A stretch of 64,000 nucleotides of DNA from Arcobacter iocasae. Its GTDB lineage: Bacteria > Campylobacterota > Campylobacteria > Campylobacterales > Arcobacteraceae. The position numbers and the translations under genes are program-made. Location: the NCBI RefSeq assembly GCF_042214795.1, contig NZ_CP090177.1:3038001-3102000 (forward strand), read 5' to 3'. The notes beneath the pieces were generated by a model. It was not told the DNA's origin, ran no database searches, and saw only the letters and a list, made by a program, of their open reading frames with translations. Position 1 is the first letter of the stretch. Each line of letters opens with the position of its first letter. This document shows, piece by piece, positions 35,586 through 44,847 of this stretch.

Positions 35586-38500
35586 TTAAACCTCTTGCAC
35601 CAATATTTCCATATCTATGGAAAGAGTGAGAGATTGATTGCTCAATGAAATAGTTAAGAAGTTCTAGTCTTCCTTCCATCATTGGAGCTTGTCTTACTAT
35701 ATATGTAAGAGATTTTGATGCAGCTTCAAAAATTGAAGAAGGAACTTTACTAATATTTGAATAAATAACTCTTTGATAATCTTTTATTGTATTTGCAAAA
35801 GCTTTATCATCTTCTTCAACAACTTTATTTGTTCCTAATAGAATAGCTGATTTAGCTAAGAAGTCTTTAATAGTATCATTACCATTAATTGAAACAGTAA
35901 AGCTTACATTTGAAATTCTTGCTGCTAAGATTCTAGATACTACTTCAAAAATTGTATCATCAGAGCTTACTCTAATTACAACTTTATCCAATGGTAAATA
36001 TCTAAAGTGATTATCTTCACCTCTTACTTCACAATAATCTTTTGCTTTGCTAAATTCATTTTCATAGTTTTCATAATATGATTGAACAGCAACTGCTAAT
36101 TTTTCGAACTCTTCTTTATTTTCACCTTTTGATTTACAAGAATCAATAAATTTAACTAAATCAGAGTTATATTTTTTACTAACAGTTGGATTTGATTTTT
36201 CAGTAAAATTAACAAATTGAGTAACATAGTTGAAAATACCAACTTTTCTTCCTGCTCCAATTGCAGATTTACCCATACCACCAAATGGTTGTCGCAGAAC
36301 AATCGCACCAGTTGTTCCTCTATTTACATAAAGGTTACCAGCTTTAAGATTTGCTTTCCAATAAGAAACTTCTCTTTCATCAAGAGATTCAATACCAGAA
36401 GTCAATCCATAACCTGTATCATTTACAATTTTTACAGCATGTGCTAAATCTTTTGCTTTAACAACGGCAAGAACTGGTCCAAATAACTCATTCATATGAA
36501 TAAAGTTACCCTCCTCTACGCCCCATTTAATTGCTGGTTTTAACATATACTCATTACCCTCTGCATATTCAGGAGCAACCAACCACTCTTCTTTACCTTC
36601 TAATTCACTAATTGCTTTTTTAAGATTTCCAGATACAGGATTTGCTAAAGTTCCAATTCTATTTTTTAAATCCCAAACAGAACCAACACTCATAGACTTA
36701 GCAGTATCAATTAAAGCTTTTTTAAATGACTCATCATTATAAACTTCTTCTTCTAATACTAAAAGTGATGTTGCAGAACATTTTTGACCTGAGTTTGCAA
36801 ATGCACTTTGACAAACATTTTTAACAGCTTGTTCTCTATCTGCCATATTTGTTACAATTGTTGCATCTTTTCCACCAGTTTCAGCAGTCAATAATAAATC
36901 AGGTCTAGTTTTTAACATAGAAGCAGCGGTATCTTCACCACCTGTTAAAATTACAAAATCAACATCTTTATTTGCAATTAAGTGTTCACCTGCAAGTGCT
37001 CCTGGACAAGGAACAAATTGAAGAACATTTTTAGAAATACCAGCATCCCAGAAACATTTACACATCTCATAAGCTGTTAATGCTGCAGCAGATGCTGGTT
37101 TAATAATAACTGTATTTCCAGCAGCTAAAGATGAAGCAACTCCACCTAAAGGAATAGCAACAGGGAAGTTCCATGGTGGAATTACAACACCAACACCTTT
37201 TCCTGAAAACTCTAAGTTTTGATATTTTTCAAAATAATGTGTACTATATGGATAAAATTCTAAGAAATCAACCGCTTCTGAAACTTCAACATCAGTTTCA
37301 GTAAATACTTTACCAACTTCAGCAGCAGCAACACCTATTAAATCGTTTCTTCTCTCTCTCACCTTTATAGCAACAAGTTTAAGTGCAGCATGTCTTTGTT
37401 CATGAGTTAAACTTCTCCAACCATCTTTATCAGCTTTTGCTACTTCTACAGCTTTTTTAAGATCTTCAGCATTTGCATTTGCAAATTTTCCTGCTAATAC
37501 TCCATCTTTAATTTGAGATTTATCAATTGCATCTACTACTTTTCTATCTTCTGAAATATCAACTCCACCAACAACTATTGGAGTAATTTTATGGTCAGTA
37601 TCTTTAGAAAATTGCCATTTTTTAATAATACCTCTAGCCCACTCTTGATTAGCTGCTAATACAAAATCTGTATCAGCTTCAGCATGATACTCTTTTGTAT
37701 CATATGAAGAGTGTGAGAAGTCATCCCATTTTTCTGTGAGTCTATTTTGTGTTCTATGGGCACCTACGAATGATGTTTTTTCATTTTCAAAAGATTTTAA
37801 AAATAACTCTTTTTGCATATTCCAATCTTTTGAACCAACTGTAAGACCAAAAGAGTATCTAATAAAGTTATTTGGACCTGTATTTTCATCAAGTCTTCTC
37901 ACTAAATAAGCAATTGCATTTGTAAATTGTTCTTTTGCAGCTGTTGGAGCATATAAAATCACTGATTTTGAGATTTCTCTAATCGCTAATCTTGCAGCTT
38001 CACTCATACCTTCTAACATCTCTAATGTATGATATTGACTTGTTTTATTTTCTTCAGCCAATGTTGTAGCAAATGCTAATTCAAATAAGTTATGAGAAGC
38101 AGTTCCTATATGCATAAATGGAGCATTTTCTGGTTGTAAGGCATGTCTTGCCATTCTTTTATAATTTGAGTCTGTATCACTTTTATCTGTATATGTAACC
38201 ATTTCCCAATGTTTTTGGCTAGCTTCAGTTTCTTCCATCTCCATATTAGCACCTTTTACAAGTCTAAACTTCATAGGAGATCCACCATTTTCTACTCTTT
38301 TTTTAGCCCATGCTAACAAGTCTTTTTGAACTAAGAAAGAATCTGGAATATATGCTTGTAAAACAATACCGGCATAAAAATCTTTAAATTGTGGTTTATC
38401 TAATGTTCTTTTAAATACTTCAACAGTAATAGCTAAATCTCTGTATTCTTCCATATCAAGATTAATAAATTTATTTGATTTTGTTCCATCTGGAGCTATA

Positions 38501-39147
38501 TAAGGATATTTAATTGCTTGTTCATATATTTTAGTTAATTTTTCAACAAGTACTTCAACTGTGTGTTCGAAATTTAAAGGATTAATTTGAGAGTAAATAG
38601 TTGATATTTTAATAGAAATATAGTCAATATTTGGGTTAGATAAAGCTTTTAAATATTTTTCCATTCGTTCACCTGCTTCTTCTTCACCAAGAACAACTTC
38701 ACCAATAAGGTTAATATTAACTCTAGTACCCTCTTCTTTTCTCATAATTAAGTGTTTATTAAAAGGCTCTTCTTCTCCTTTAATAACTACTGTCTTAGTA
38801 TCTTCTCTTATTTGATTTACAAACATAGGAACAGATAAGTTTGGTAAAAATTTTCCAAAATTTTGGAATAACCATAAAAGTGTTTTATCTTTTGTTGTAA
38901 AAAAGTGAGCCATCCCATGCTTTTCTAATAAGAAAATAATTTGATCAGCAACTCTTGCATTTGAATCACATCTAAAACATTGATCCATTAACTCTATTAA
39001 AAGAGCTTTATCTTTTGGATGGTCAAGCATTTTATTCATTTTTGCATAAAACTCTCTATCCCAATCACTAACAAGTTCTGTTGCTCTGTTTTGCCATTTT
39101 TCAGCTAGTTTAACTGCTGAGCCTATAATTTCTGTTTCATTTTTCAT
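35581..39147 (-). CDS. putA: Bifunctional proline dehydrogenase / glutamate semialdehyde dehydrogenase PutA
   Basis: PutA oxidises proline to glutamate in two steps, feeding electrons to quinone and NAD. The 1188-residue protein has an N-terminal helical region, a proline dehydrogenase barrel (FRLVKGANMEMEE; LEMLEGMSEAARLA), and an aldehyde dehydrogenase domain with substrate Glu in LTAETGGKDATIV and catalytic Cys in FANSGQKCSATS. A C-terminal extension of about 190 residues (ending LLNYFIEQSISHSFHRYGN) looks like the degenerate ALDH-fold domain of larger PutA types. There is no N-terminal ribbon-helix-helix domain, so it is not a repressor. I choose the ATG at 39147 with AAGG upstream over a TTG two codons earlier. 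Confidence 0.95.
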   Translation of the reverse strand: MKNETEIIGSAVKLAEKWQNRATELVSDWDREFYAKMNKMLDHPKDKALLIELMDQCFRCDSNARVADQIIFLLEKHGMAHFFTTKDKTLLWLFQNFGKFLPNLSVPMFVNQIREDTKTVVIKGEEEPFNKHLIMRKEEGTRVNINLIGEVVLGEEEAGERMEKYLKALSNPNIDYISIKISTIYSQINPLNFEHTVEVLVEKLTKIYEQAIKYPYIAPDGTKSNKFINLDMEEYRDLAITVEVFKRTLDKPQFKDFYAGIVLQAYIPDSFLVQKDLLAWAKKRVENGGSPMKFRLVKGANMEMEETEASQKHWEMVTYTDKSDTDSNYKRMARHALQPENAPFMHIGTASHNLFELAFATTLAEENKTSQYHTLEMLEGMSEAARLAIREISKSVILYAPTAAKEQFTNAIAYLVRRLDENTGPNNFIRYSFGLTVGSKDWNMQKELFLKSFENEKTSFVGAHRTQNRLTEKWDDFSHSSYDTKEYHAEADTDFVLAANQEWARGIIKKWQFSKDTDHKITPIVVGGVDISEDRKVVDAIDKSQIKDGVLAGKFANANAEDLKKAVEVAKADKDGWRSLTHEQRHAALKLVAIKVRERRNDLIGVAAAEVGKVFTETDVEVSEAVDFLEFYPYSTHYFEKYQNLEFSGKGVGVVIPPWNFPVAIPLGGVASSLAAGNTVIIKPASAAALTAYEMCKCFWDAGISKNVLQFVPCPGALAGEHLIANKDVDFVILTGGEDTAASMLKTRPDLLLTAETGGKDATIVTNMADREQAVKNVCQSAFANSGQKCSATSLLVLEEEVYNDESFKKALIDTAKSMSVGSVWDLKNRIGTLANPVSGNLKKAISELEGKEEWLVAPEYAEGNEYMLKPAIKWGVEEGNFIHMNELFGPVLAVVKAKDLAHAVKIVNDTGYGLTSGIESLDEREVSYWKANLKAGNLYVNRGTTGAIVLRQPFGGMGKSAIGAGRKVGIFNYVTQFVNFTEKSNPTVSKKYNSDLVKFIDSCKSKGENKEEFEKLAVAVQSYYENYENEFSKAKDYCEVRGEDNHFRYLPLDKVVIRVSSDDTIFEVVSRILAARISNVSFTVSINGNDTIKDFLAKSAILLGTNKVVEEDDKAFANTIKDYQRVIYSNISKVPSSIFEAASKSLTYIVRQAPMMEGRLELLNYFIEQSISHSFHRYGNIGARGLK

Positions 39148-39192
39148 GTACAATCCTTATAATTAATTGAATATAATCAAACTAAAGTAGAC

Positions 39193-39235
39193 TTATGCAT
39201 CACCAATTGCATAACAGAGGAAATAAATTTCCTCT
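39193..39235. repeat. Two tandem inverted repeats between the liv and putA genes
   Basis: TTATGC/GCATAA (39193-39214) and AGAGGAAAT/ATTTCCTCT (39216-39235) lie end to end in the roughly 110-base gap after livF. Neither is followed by a good T-run, so they may be 3'-end hairpins of the liv message or operator elements for putA, 50-90 bases upstream of its start. Confidence 0.4.
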
Positions 39236-39255
39236 ATCTACTCTTCTTCTTTTTT

Positions 39256-39978
39256 TTAATGTTTTTTACCTAAATAGGCCTCTTGTATTGTTTTAGAGTT
39301 TAATAATTCTTCCGCTGTTCCTTCATGTGTGATTTTCCCAACTTCTAACACATATGCTCTATCTGCTAACTTTAAAGCTGCTTTTGCATTTTGTTCAACT
39401 AATAAAACAGTAACACCATTTAAAGAAATTTCTTTTATTGCTTTAAAAATTGCTTTAATTAAAATTGGTGCTAAACCTAATGAAGGCTCATCCAAAATTA
39501 AAAGTTTAGGTTTACTCATAATAGCTCTCCCAATTGCAAGCATTTGTTGTTCACCACCACTTAAAGTCCCAGCAAGCTGTTTTTTTCTCTCTTTAAGTCT
39601 TGGCAAAATATCATAAATCCAATCCAAAGTCTCTTTATCATGTCCTTTTAATGTATATGCACCCATCATAAGATTTTCTTCAACAGTTAATGTTCCAAAA
39701 ACTCTTCTTCCTTCTGGTGAGTGAGACATACCAAGTGATACAATATCATGTGCGTCACATTTAGTAATATCATTTTTATCAAAAATAATATTTCCTGATT
39801 TTGGCTTTAAAAGTCCAGAAATTGTTCTTAAAGTTGTAGTTTTACCAGCACCATTAGCACCAAGAATTGTTACAACTTCTCCTTTTAATACTGTTAAATC
39901 TATACCTTTAATAGCAGATATTGCTCCATATGACACATGAAGATCTCTAACTTCTAGTAATATTTCATTATTTACCAT
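39256..39978 (-). CDS. livF: Branched-chain amino-acid ABC transporter ATPase LivF
   Basis: One of two ATPases energising a HAAT-family amino-acid importer. The 240-residue protein has Walker A GANGAGKTT, the LSGGEQQMLAIGRA signature, Walker B KLLILDEPSLGLAPI and the switch His-loop region replaced as usual in LivF by LLVEQNAKAALKLADRAYV. It directly abuts livG (start codon overlapping its stop) and is the last gene of the liv operon. Confidence 0.95.
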   Translation of the reverse strand: MVNNEILLEVRDLHVSYGAISAIKGIDLTVLKGEVVTILGANGAGKTTTLRTISGLLKPKSGNIIFDKNDITKCDAHDIVSLGMSHSPEGRRVFGTLTVEENLMMGAYTLKGHDKETLDWIYDILPRLKERKKQLAGTLSGGEQQMLAIGRAIMSKPKLLILDEPSLGLAPILIKAIFKAIKEISLNGVTVLLVEQNAKAALKLADRAYVLEVGKITHEGTAEELLNSKTIQEAYLGKKH

Positions 39979-40754
39979 TATTCATCCTCCTCATCATCTG
40001 TTCCAATATAAGCTTCAATAACTTTTGGATCATCTTGTACAAATGATGGAAGACCTTGAGAAATCTCTTTCCCAAAATTAATAACAGTAATATAATCAGT
40101 TAATTTCATAACCATATCCATATCATGTTCAATCATCATAATTCCAAGACCCATTTCTTTTATTTTTAAAATAATGTTAGTAAGTTCTATGGTCTCATTT
40201 TCATTAAGTCCGGCTGCTGGTTCATCTAAGATTAAAAGTTCAGGTTCAGCTGCAAGTGCTCTTGCCATCTCAATTTTTCTTTGATTTCCATAAGATAAAT
40301 CTCCTGCAGGAGTTTTAGCATATTTTGTTAAACCAAAGAAATCCATTAGTTCTCCAACTTTTTCCCATTGTTTCTTTTCATCTGCTCTATAAAAAGGTGT
40401 GTGAACAATAGCGTGATACCATTTTTGTTTTGACTTTGTATGACAGCCAGCAATGATATTTTCAGCAACGCTCATCTCTTTAAAAAGTCTAATATTTTGA
40501 AATGTTCTTAAAACTCCCCTTTGGGCAATTTTATGAGGTTCCATACCAGTAATATTTTCACCTTTATATTTTATAGTTCCTTGTTCAGGAGTATAAATAC
40601 CTGTAACACAGTTAAAAAGCGTAGTTTTACCAGCACCATTTGGACCAATGATTCCATATATTTGACCTGGTTTAACTTTGATAGTTAAATCATCAATTGC
40701 AACTAATCCATGGAAAAACTTTGAAACATTTTCTATTTCTAATACATATTTCAT
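39978..40754 (-). CDS. livG: Branched-chain amino-acid ABC transporter ATPase LivG
   Basis: The second ATPase of the importer. The 258-residue protein has Walker A GPNGAGKTTLFN, the family's RTFQNIRLFKEMSV, the signature LSYGNQRKIEMARAL, Walker B LLILDEPAAGLNENE, and the H-loop IMMIEHDMDMVM. The C-terminal tail DPKVIEAYIGTDDEEDE is typical. One-base overlaps join it to livM and livF. Confidence 0.95.
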   Translation of the reverse strand: MKYVLEIENVSKFFHGLVAIDDLTIKVKPGQIYGIIGPNGAGKTTLFNCVTGIYTPEQGTIKYKGENITGMEPHKIAQRGVLRTFQNIRLFKEMSVAENIIAGCHTKSKQKWYHAIVHTPFYRADEKKQWEKVGELMDFFGLTKYAKTPAGDLSYGNQRKIEMARALAAEPELLILDEPAAGLNENETIELTNIILKIKEMGLGIMMIEHDMDMVMKLTDYITVINFGKEISQGLPSFVQDDPKVIEAYIGTDDEEDE

Positions 40755-41710
40755 TATTTTGCCTCCCTAGCTTTCTTTTTAAGAAACTTTGGAATATTTC
40801 CAAAAGTTGCAGGCCAAACACCATTTGGTCTTAAAATCATAGTAAGAACCATAGCTGCACCAAAAATTAGATATCTTGATTCTTTAAATTCTGTAAATAA
40901 TTCAGGTAATACAAACATTACAAATGTTCCAATAATAATTCCAGGAAGTGAAGCAGATCCACCAACAAGAACGATTGCAAAGAACATTACGGATTGCATA
41001 AAGTTAAAAGACTCAGGACTTACAGCTGAATATTGAATAGCAAAAACACATCCAGCAGCACCTGCAATTGCAGCACCTAAAGCAAAAGCAAAAAGTTTAT
41101 AATATGAGATATTAATACCCATAGATTTTGCTGCAATTTCATTTTTGTTTATATAATATAAAGCTCTTCCATATCTTGATGTATCTAAGTTTCTAATTAT
41201 TAATAAAGTAACAATCAATAAACTAAAGGCAATATAATAAACTGCTGTATCACTTGTAAGTTCATAACCAAAAACTCTAAAGAAATCAATTCCAAAAATA
41301 CCATTAGGACCACCAGTTAAACCAAAAACATCATTTGATAATACTTGTTCAAAAATAATATTAAATCCAATAGTTGCAACAAGTAAATAGTCACCTCTTA
41401 AATGAATAATTGGACCTGCAAGTAAAACTGAGAAAACAACTGGAACTAAAATCGCAAAAGGAATAGTTTCAATAATTTCAAATCCAAAATGTACATTTAA
41501 AATAGCTGTTGTATATGCACCCATTCCAAAGAAGATTGCATGTCCCATATTAAATACACCAGCACGACCAAGAATAATATCTTGCGAAAAAGCAACAACG
41601 GCAAATACTAAAAATGTAATACCAATACTTAACCAAGCAGAATCAACTAAAAATGGAAAAACTGCCATAACTACTAAAAAAAGTGTAGCAATAATTGTAG
41701 TTCTATTCAT
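40754..41710 (-). CDS. livM: Branched-chain amino-acid ABC transporter permease LivM
   Basis: A 318-residue membrane permease with about nine hydrophobic segments. Family marks are SQDIILGRAGVFNMGHAIFF, GDYLLVATIGFN and the GRALYYINKNEIAAKSMGIN coupling segment, followed by AIAGAAGCVFAIQ and VGGSASLPGIIIG. It pairs with LivH to form the membrane channel. The gene overlaps livH and livG by one base each. Confidence 0.94.
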   Translation of the reverse strand: MNRTTIIATLFLVVMAVFPFLVDSAWLSIGITFLVFAVVAFSQDIILGRAGVFNMGHAIFFGMGAYTTAILNVHFGFEIIETIPFAILVPVVFSVLLAGPIIHLRGDYLLVATIGFNIIFEQVLSNDVFGLTGGPNGIFGIDFFRVFGYELTSDTAVYYIAFSLLIVTLLIIRNLDTSRYGRALYYINKNEIAAKSMGINISYYKLFAFALGAAIAGAAGCVFAIQYSAVSPESFNFMQSVMFFAIVLVGGSASLPGIIIGTFVMFVLPELFTEFKESRYLIFGAAMVLTMILRPNGVWPATFGNIPKFLKKKAREAK

Positions 41711-42612
41711 TATACTTTCTCCGCTGTATTTTCACCAAGAAGTCCAGTTGGTTTTACAATTAAAATTATAATTAATAAAATAAATGTAAATGTTTCTGCC
41801 CATTCTGTTGAAATATATCCTGATATTAGTGCATTAAATAATCCAAGTAATAATCCACCAAGCATAGCTCCTGGAATACTCCCAATACCACCAATAATTG
41901 CTGCAATAAATGCATTTAAACCATAAAGCCATCCCATATCAAATGTTAAGCCTCTATAATACATACCAATAAATAAACCACCAATAGCTCCAAGCATAGA
42001 ACCAATTATGAAAATAGTCATAATTACTCTATTAACATTGATACCCATAAGCTTTGCAGCATCTTGATCTATAGCAGTTGCTCTAATGGCTGTTCCCATT
42101 TTTGTTTTATTGATGAAAAGATAAAGTGAAACCATTAACACAGCTGATAATGCTAAGATTACCAATTGAGTAAACGAAATTATAACTCCACCAAAATTCC
42201 ATGAAGTACTTGGGAATACATTAGCTGGGAATATTTCCATATTTGGTCCCCAAATTAACATTATTGCATTTTGTATAACAAGTGATGCACCAAGAGCAGA
42301 AACAACTGCACTTAATCTTGGTGCCGTTCTTAAAGGTCTATAGGCTAGACGCTCAAGAAGAACACCTACAAAAGCCACAACGATTGCTGTTAGAGTAAAT
42401 ACTATAACAATATTCACTAACGTCAATGCATTTGAACCATAAAACTGTGTAAACAAAGTAAGTCCTACATAAGCAGAGAAGGCAACAAGGTCACCGTGTG
42501 CGAAGTTGATTAACTTCATCACACCGTAAACCATTGTATAACCTAAGGCTACTAATGCATAAAGACTTCCTACTGTTAAACCATTAATTAACTGTTGAAG
42601 AAGAGTATCCAT
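41710..42612 (-). CDS. livH: Branched-chain amino-acid ABC transporter permease LivH
   Basis: A 300-residue membrane permease with about eight hydrophobic segments. Typical motifs are LINGLTVGSLYALVALGYTM, KLINFAHGDLVAF, RATAIDQDAAKLMGINVNRV and IIGGIGSIPGAMLGGLLLGL. It follows the binding-protein gene by 18 bases. Together with the other four genes it makes a complete importer; leucine, isoleucine, valine, or another amide or amino acid could be the substrate. Confidence 0.95.
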   Translation of the reverse strand: MDTLLQQLINGLTVGSLYALVALGYTMVYGVMKLINFAHGDLVAFSAYVGLTLFTQFYGSNALTLVNIVIVFTLTAIVVAFVGVLLERLAYRPLRTAPRLSAVVSALGASLVIQNAIMLIWGPNMEIFPANVFPSTSWNFGGVIISFTQLVILALSAVLMVSLYLFINKTKMGTAIRATAIDQDAAKLMGINVNRVIMTIFIIGSMLGAIGGLFIGMYYRGLTFDMGWLYGLNAFIAAIIGGIGSIPGAMLGGLLLGLFNALISGYISTEWAETFTFILLIIILIVKPTGLLGENTAEKV

Positions 42613-42630
42613 TATTTTAAAACCTCATTA

Positions 42631-43752
42631 TTATTCAGTAACAACTTGTTTTGTACCATCATTTTTCATTTTGTAAACAACAAATTTAGCACCAACTCTC
42701 TCACCATCTTCTCTAATATTAAATGGTCCAGTAATTCCTGGAAAATCTTTCATAGATCTAATGTATGCAGCAATCTTTTTAGTGTCAAAAGATTTTGTTT
42801 TTTCAACACCTTCAATAACTGCTCTGAAACCATCTGCATTAGTTACAGGCCAAATTGATGGAGGATCCATTTTAAATCTAGCTTTGTAAGCTGCAAGATA
42901 TTTTTTAGCTTCTGGGTATGGTAAAATTTCAGGTGTTGGGAAGTTAATTAAAACTGTTCCAGCAGCTGCTTTACCTGCTAATTTATAGAAATCAGGGTTG
43001 TCATTTGAATCACCACCAACAAAATCTGCATCTATTTGTAATTGTTTTTGTTGAGCTCTTAATAATCCACCATCAGTATAGTAACCTGAGTAATAAATTA
43101 CATCTGGGTTCATCTCTTTTATTTTTGTTAATATTGCTGAAAAGTTTTGAGTTCCTGATTTAATTTTCCCTCTATAAATAACATTTCCACCAATAGCTTT
43201 GATTGAAGCTTCAGTTGCATCACCAAGTCCTTCTGAGTAAGAAGAATAATCAGATAAAACTACAATCTTTTTATATTTTTTTGTTTTTACCATATACTCT
43301 GCTGTAAAATCACTTTGAGAAGAGTTTGGAAATGAGTTTCTAAAGAAAGTCCAGTATTTCTTAGCAATTAAAGAATCACTTGTACCATCAGAAGTTTGTA
43401 AAACATTTTTTCTGTAATATGTAGTTTGAGCAGCTTCTGTAGCACCTGAAGTATAAGAACCAATTACAGCAATAACACCAGCATTAGTTAATTTTTTAGC
43501 ACAAACAGCAGCTTTTTGAGCTTTTGCTTCATCATCACAAGTAATAACTTCGATTTGTTTACCTAAAAGCCCACCTTCTGCATTTTTTTCATCTGCAATA
43601 AGTCTTACAAAGTTTTCTATACTTTGACCTTCATTAGCATATTGTCCTGTAATTGGTGCTTGTACACCAATCTTAACTGTATCTGCTGCAAACAATAGTG
43701 TTGAAACAGCAGCACTAAGTGCTAAAGCACTAGCAATTTTTGTTAATTTCAT
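42631..43752 (-). CDS. livJ: Branched-chain amino-acid-type periplasmic binding protein (LivJ/LivK-like)
   Basis: The periplasmic ligand-binding component. The 373-residue protein has a signal peptide (LTKIASALALSAAVSTLLFA, cleavage near residue 22) followed by VKIGVQAPITGQYANEGQSI and the family's GVIAVIGSYTSGATEAAQT and VVLSDYSSYSEGLGDATEAS segments. It starts 24 bases after the unknown 220-residue gene, leaving no space for a promoter. The transporter and the two preceding genes are therefore probably one transcript. The ligand is not predictable. Confidence 0.93.
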   Translation of the reverse strand: MKLTKIASALALSAAVSTLLFAADTVKIGVQAPITGQYANEGQSIENFVRLIADEKNAEGGLLGKQIEVITCDDEAKAQKAAVCAKKLTNAGVIAVIGSYTSGATEAAQTTYYRKNVLQTSDGTSDSLIAKKYWTFFRNSFPNSSQSDFTAEYMVKTKKYKKIVVLSDYSSYSEGLGDATEASIKAIGGNVIYRGKIKSGTQNFSAILTKIKEMNPDVIYYSGYYTDGGLLRAQQKQLQIDADFVGGDSNDNPDFYKLAGKAAAGTVLINFPTPEILPYPEAKKYLAAYKARFKMDPPSIWPVTNADGFRAVIEGVEKTKSFDTKKIAAYIRSMKDFPGITGPFNIREDGERVGAKFVVYKMKNDGTKQVVTE

Positions 43753-43776
43753 TCATTCTCCTTTTTTTTGATAAAT

Positions 43777-44439
43777 CTATTTTAAAGCAGGTTCAATTAC
43801 ATAGCAACCCACACACCATTCTCCGATGTTCTGAACAACGTGTATCTCTCCTCCTTTAAAATAAGATTTTAAGTTATTATAATCACTTACTATATTATCA
43901 AATGTTTCAATGATTTCATCAAGTCTTTTTTGTGTCTTTTTTCTTGCACTATTTGAAATATCTAAATAAAATGCAAAAAGGCCATAATCTAAAGTCGAAT
44001 CTTCTAATTTATCCCTATCTAACATTTTGCACATTTTTTCAATTTCACTTTTATACTCTTCTTGAACATTTCGTACACCATTTTTTATACTCATAATTAC
44101 TCTTGATATAGAATCATTATCTGATTTATGTTCAAATCTTTCATCAAGAGTTAAAGATAGAATATCTTGTGTTAAATATTTTTCTTTCATAAAGTTTCTA
44201 AAGTCATCTCTTTTAGGTAATGAACATCTTAATATATCGGCAACTGTTGCATCTATATAAATTTCTGGTGCATTATCTAACTTGGCAATTTCTTGAGAAA
44301 CATGAATTGATAAAAACTTTGGTGGTGCATAAGATAAGTATAACTCATCTGCTGTCCAAAAAGAATAATTTTTTTTAGCAGTGTATATACCATTTATAAC
44401 AGCATTTATAACTTCATTTTGTAAAGGAAAATTAGTCAT
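43777..44439 (-). CDS. Unknown protein at the head of the liv operon
   Basis: I do not recognise this 220-residue soluble protein. It is predicted mainly helical, with a charged central region (ERFEHKSDNDSISRVIMSIK, then NGVRNVQEEYKSEIEKMCKM) and a late coiled-coil-like stretch (residues about 165-195). The C terminus has a CxxC pair (IGEWCVGCYVIEP) that could bind metal or form a disulfide. No signal peptide or membrane segment is visible. Its start overlaps the end of the ribbon-helix-helix gene by eight bases, so the two are translationally coupled and may act together. A toxin-antitoxin pair, or a regulator with its effector, are possibilities I cannot decide. Confidence 0.75.
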   Translation of the reverse strand: MTNFPLQNEVINAVINGIYTAKKNYSFWTADELYLSYAPPKFLSIHVSQEIAKLDNAPEIYIDATVADILRCSLPKRDDFRNFMKEKYLTQDILSLTLDERFEHKSDNDSISRVIMSIKNGVRNVQEEYKSEIEKMCKMLDRDKLEDSTLDYGLFAFYLDISNSARKKTQKRLDEIIETFDNIVSDYNNLKSYFKGGEIHVVQNIGEWCVGCYVIEPALK

Positions 44440-44671
44440 TTTTCATTCCTACAAAATTTTCATCTACTTCTTCTAAAATACCACTTTCATATAATATGTC
44501 TTCTATAAGTCTATTTTTTGATATGCTAAGTTGAGTTGATAAAACAACTAATGCTTGATCTAATTTTTTATCAATCTTAATTGTTAATTGTGAAATTTCT
44601 TTTTTAGAGCTATTAGTATGTTTATTTATTACATTCTTTATTATTGTTCTATTGTTTTTTTGCTTAGCCAT
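44432..44671 (-). CDS. Ribbon-helix-helix DNA-binding protein
   Basis: A 79-residue basic protein. After a basic N-terminal tail, residues about 27-65 (QLTIKIDKKLDQALVVLSTQ then LSISKNRLIEDILYESG) fit the ribbon-helix-helix fold: a beta strand of alternating residues, then two helices with the conserved hydrophobic pattern. Such proteins bind DNA as dimers and often regulate their own operon. A perfect 10-bp inverted repeat lies 24 bases upstream of the start codon and is the natural operator candidate. It begins the transcript that continues through the 220-residue unknown gene into livJHMGF. Confidence 0.8.
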   Translation of the reverse strand: MAKQKNNRTIIKNVINKHTNSSKKEISQLTIKIDKKLDQALVVLSTQLSISKNRLIEDILYESGILEEVDENFVGMKND

Positions 44672-44694
44672 CTTTTCTCTTTTTATATTTCTTT

Positions 44695-44721
44695 TTTAGT
44701 AGTATAAAAGGTACTACTAAA
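44695..44721. promoter_or_regulatory. Perfect 10-bp inverted repeat, candidate RHH operator
   Basis: TTTAGTAGTA and TACTACTAAA flank a 7-base spacer, 24-50 bases before the RHH start codon. The spacing of the half-sites (about 17 bp centre to centre) suits a dimeric or tetrameric ribbon-helix-helix protein. Binding by the adjacent gene product is inference. Confidence 0.55.
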
Positions 44722-44819
44722 TTAAACTTATGAATTATTGCATTGGGAAAATTAAATTTAACTTAATATTTCTGCAAAAACTGTATATTTTTTATACAAT
44801 TTTAAATAATAATGAGAAT

Positions 44820-44841
44820 TGCTATGTTAATGCTATTTTAG
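44820..44841. repeat. Two tandem 11-bp repeats upstream of the RHH/liv operon
   Basis: TGCTATGTTAA is followed directly by TGCTATTTTAG. The first unit is identical to one unit of the three-copy array between soxC and moeA. Eleven-base tandem repeats are the usual layout of OmpR/PhoB-family activator sites. The remaining roughly 175-base gap between the DMT gene and the RHH gene holds this array, the inverted repeat, and a TATAAA-type -10. Confidence 0.55.
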
Positions 44842-44847
44842 AAAGAA

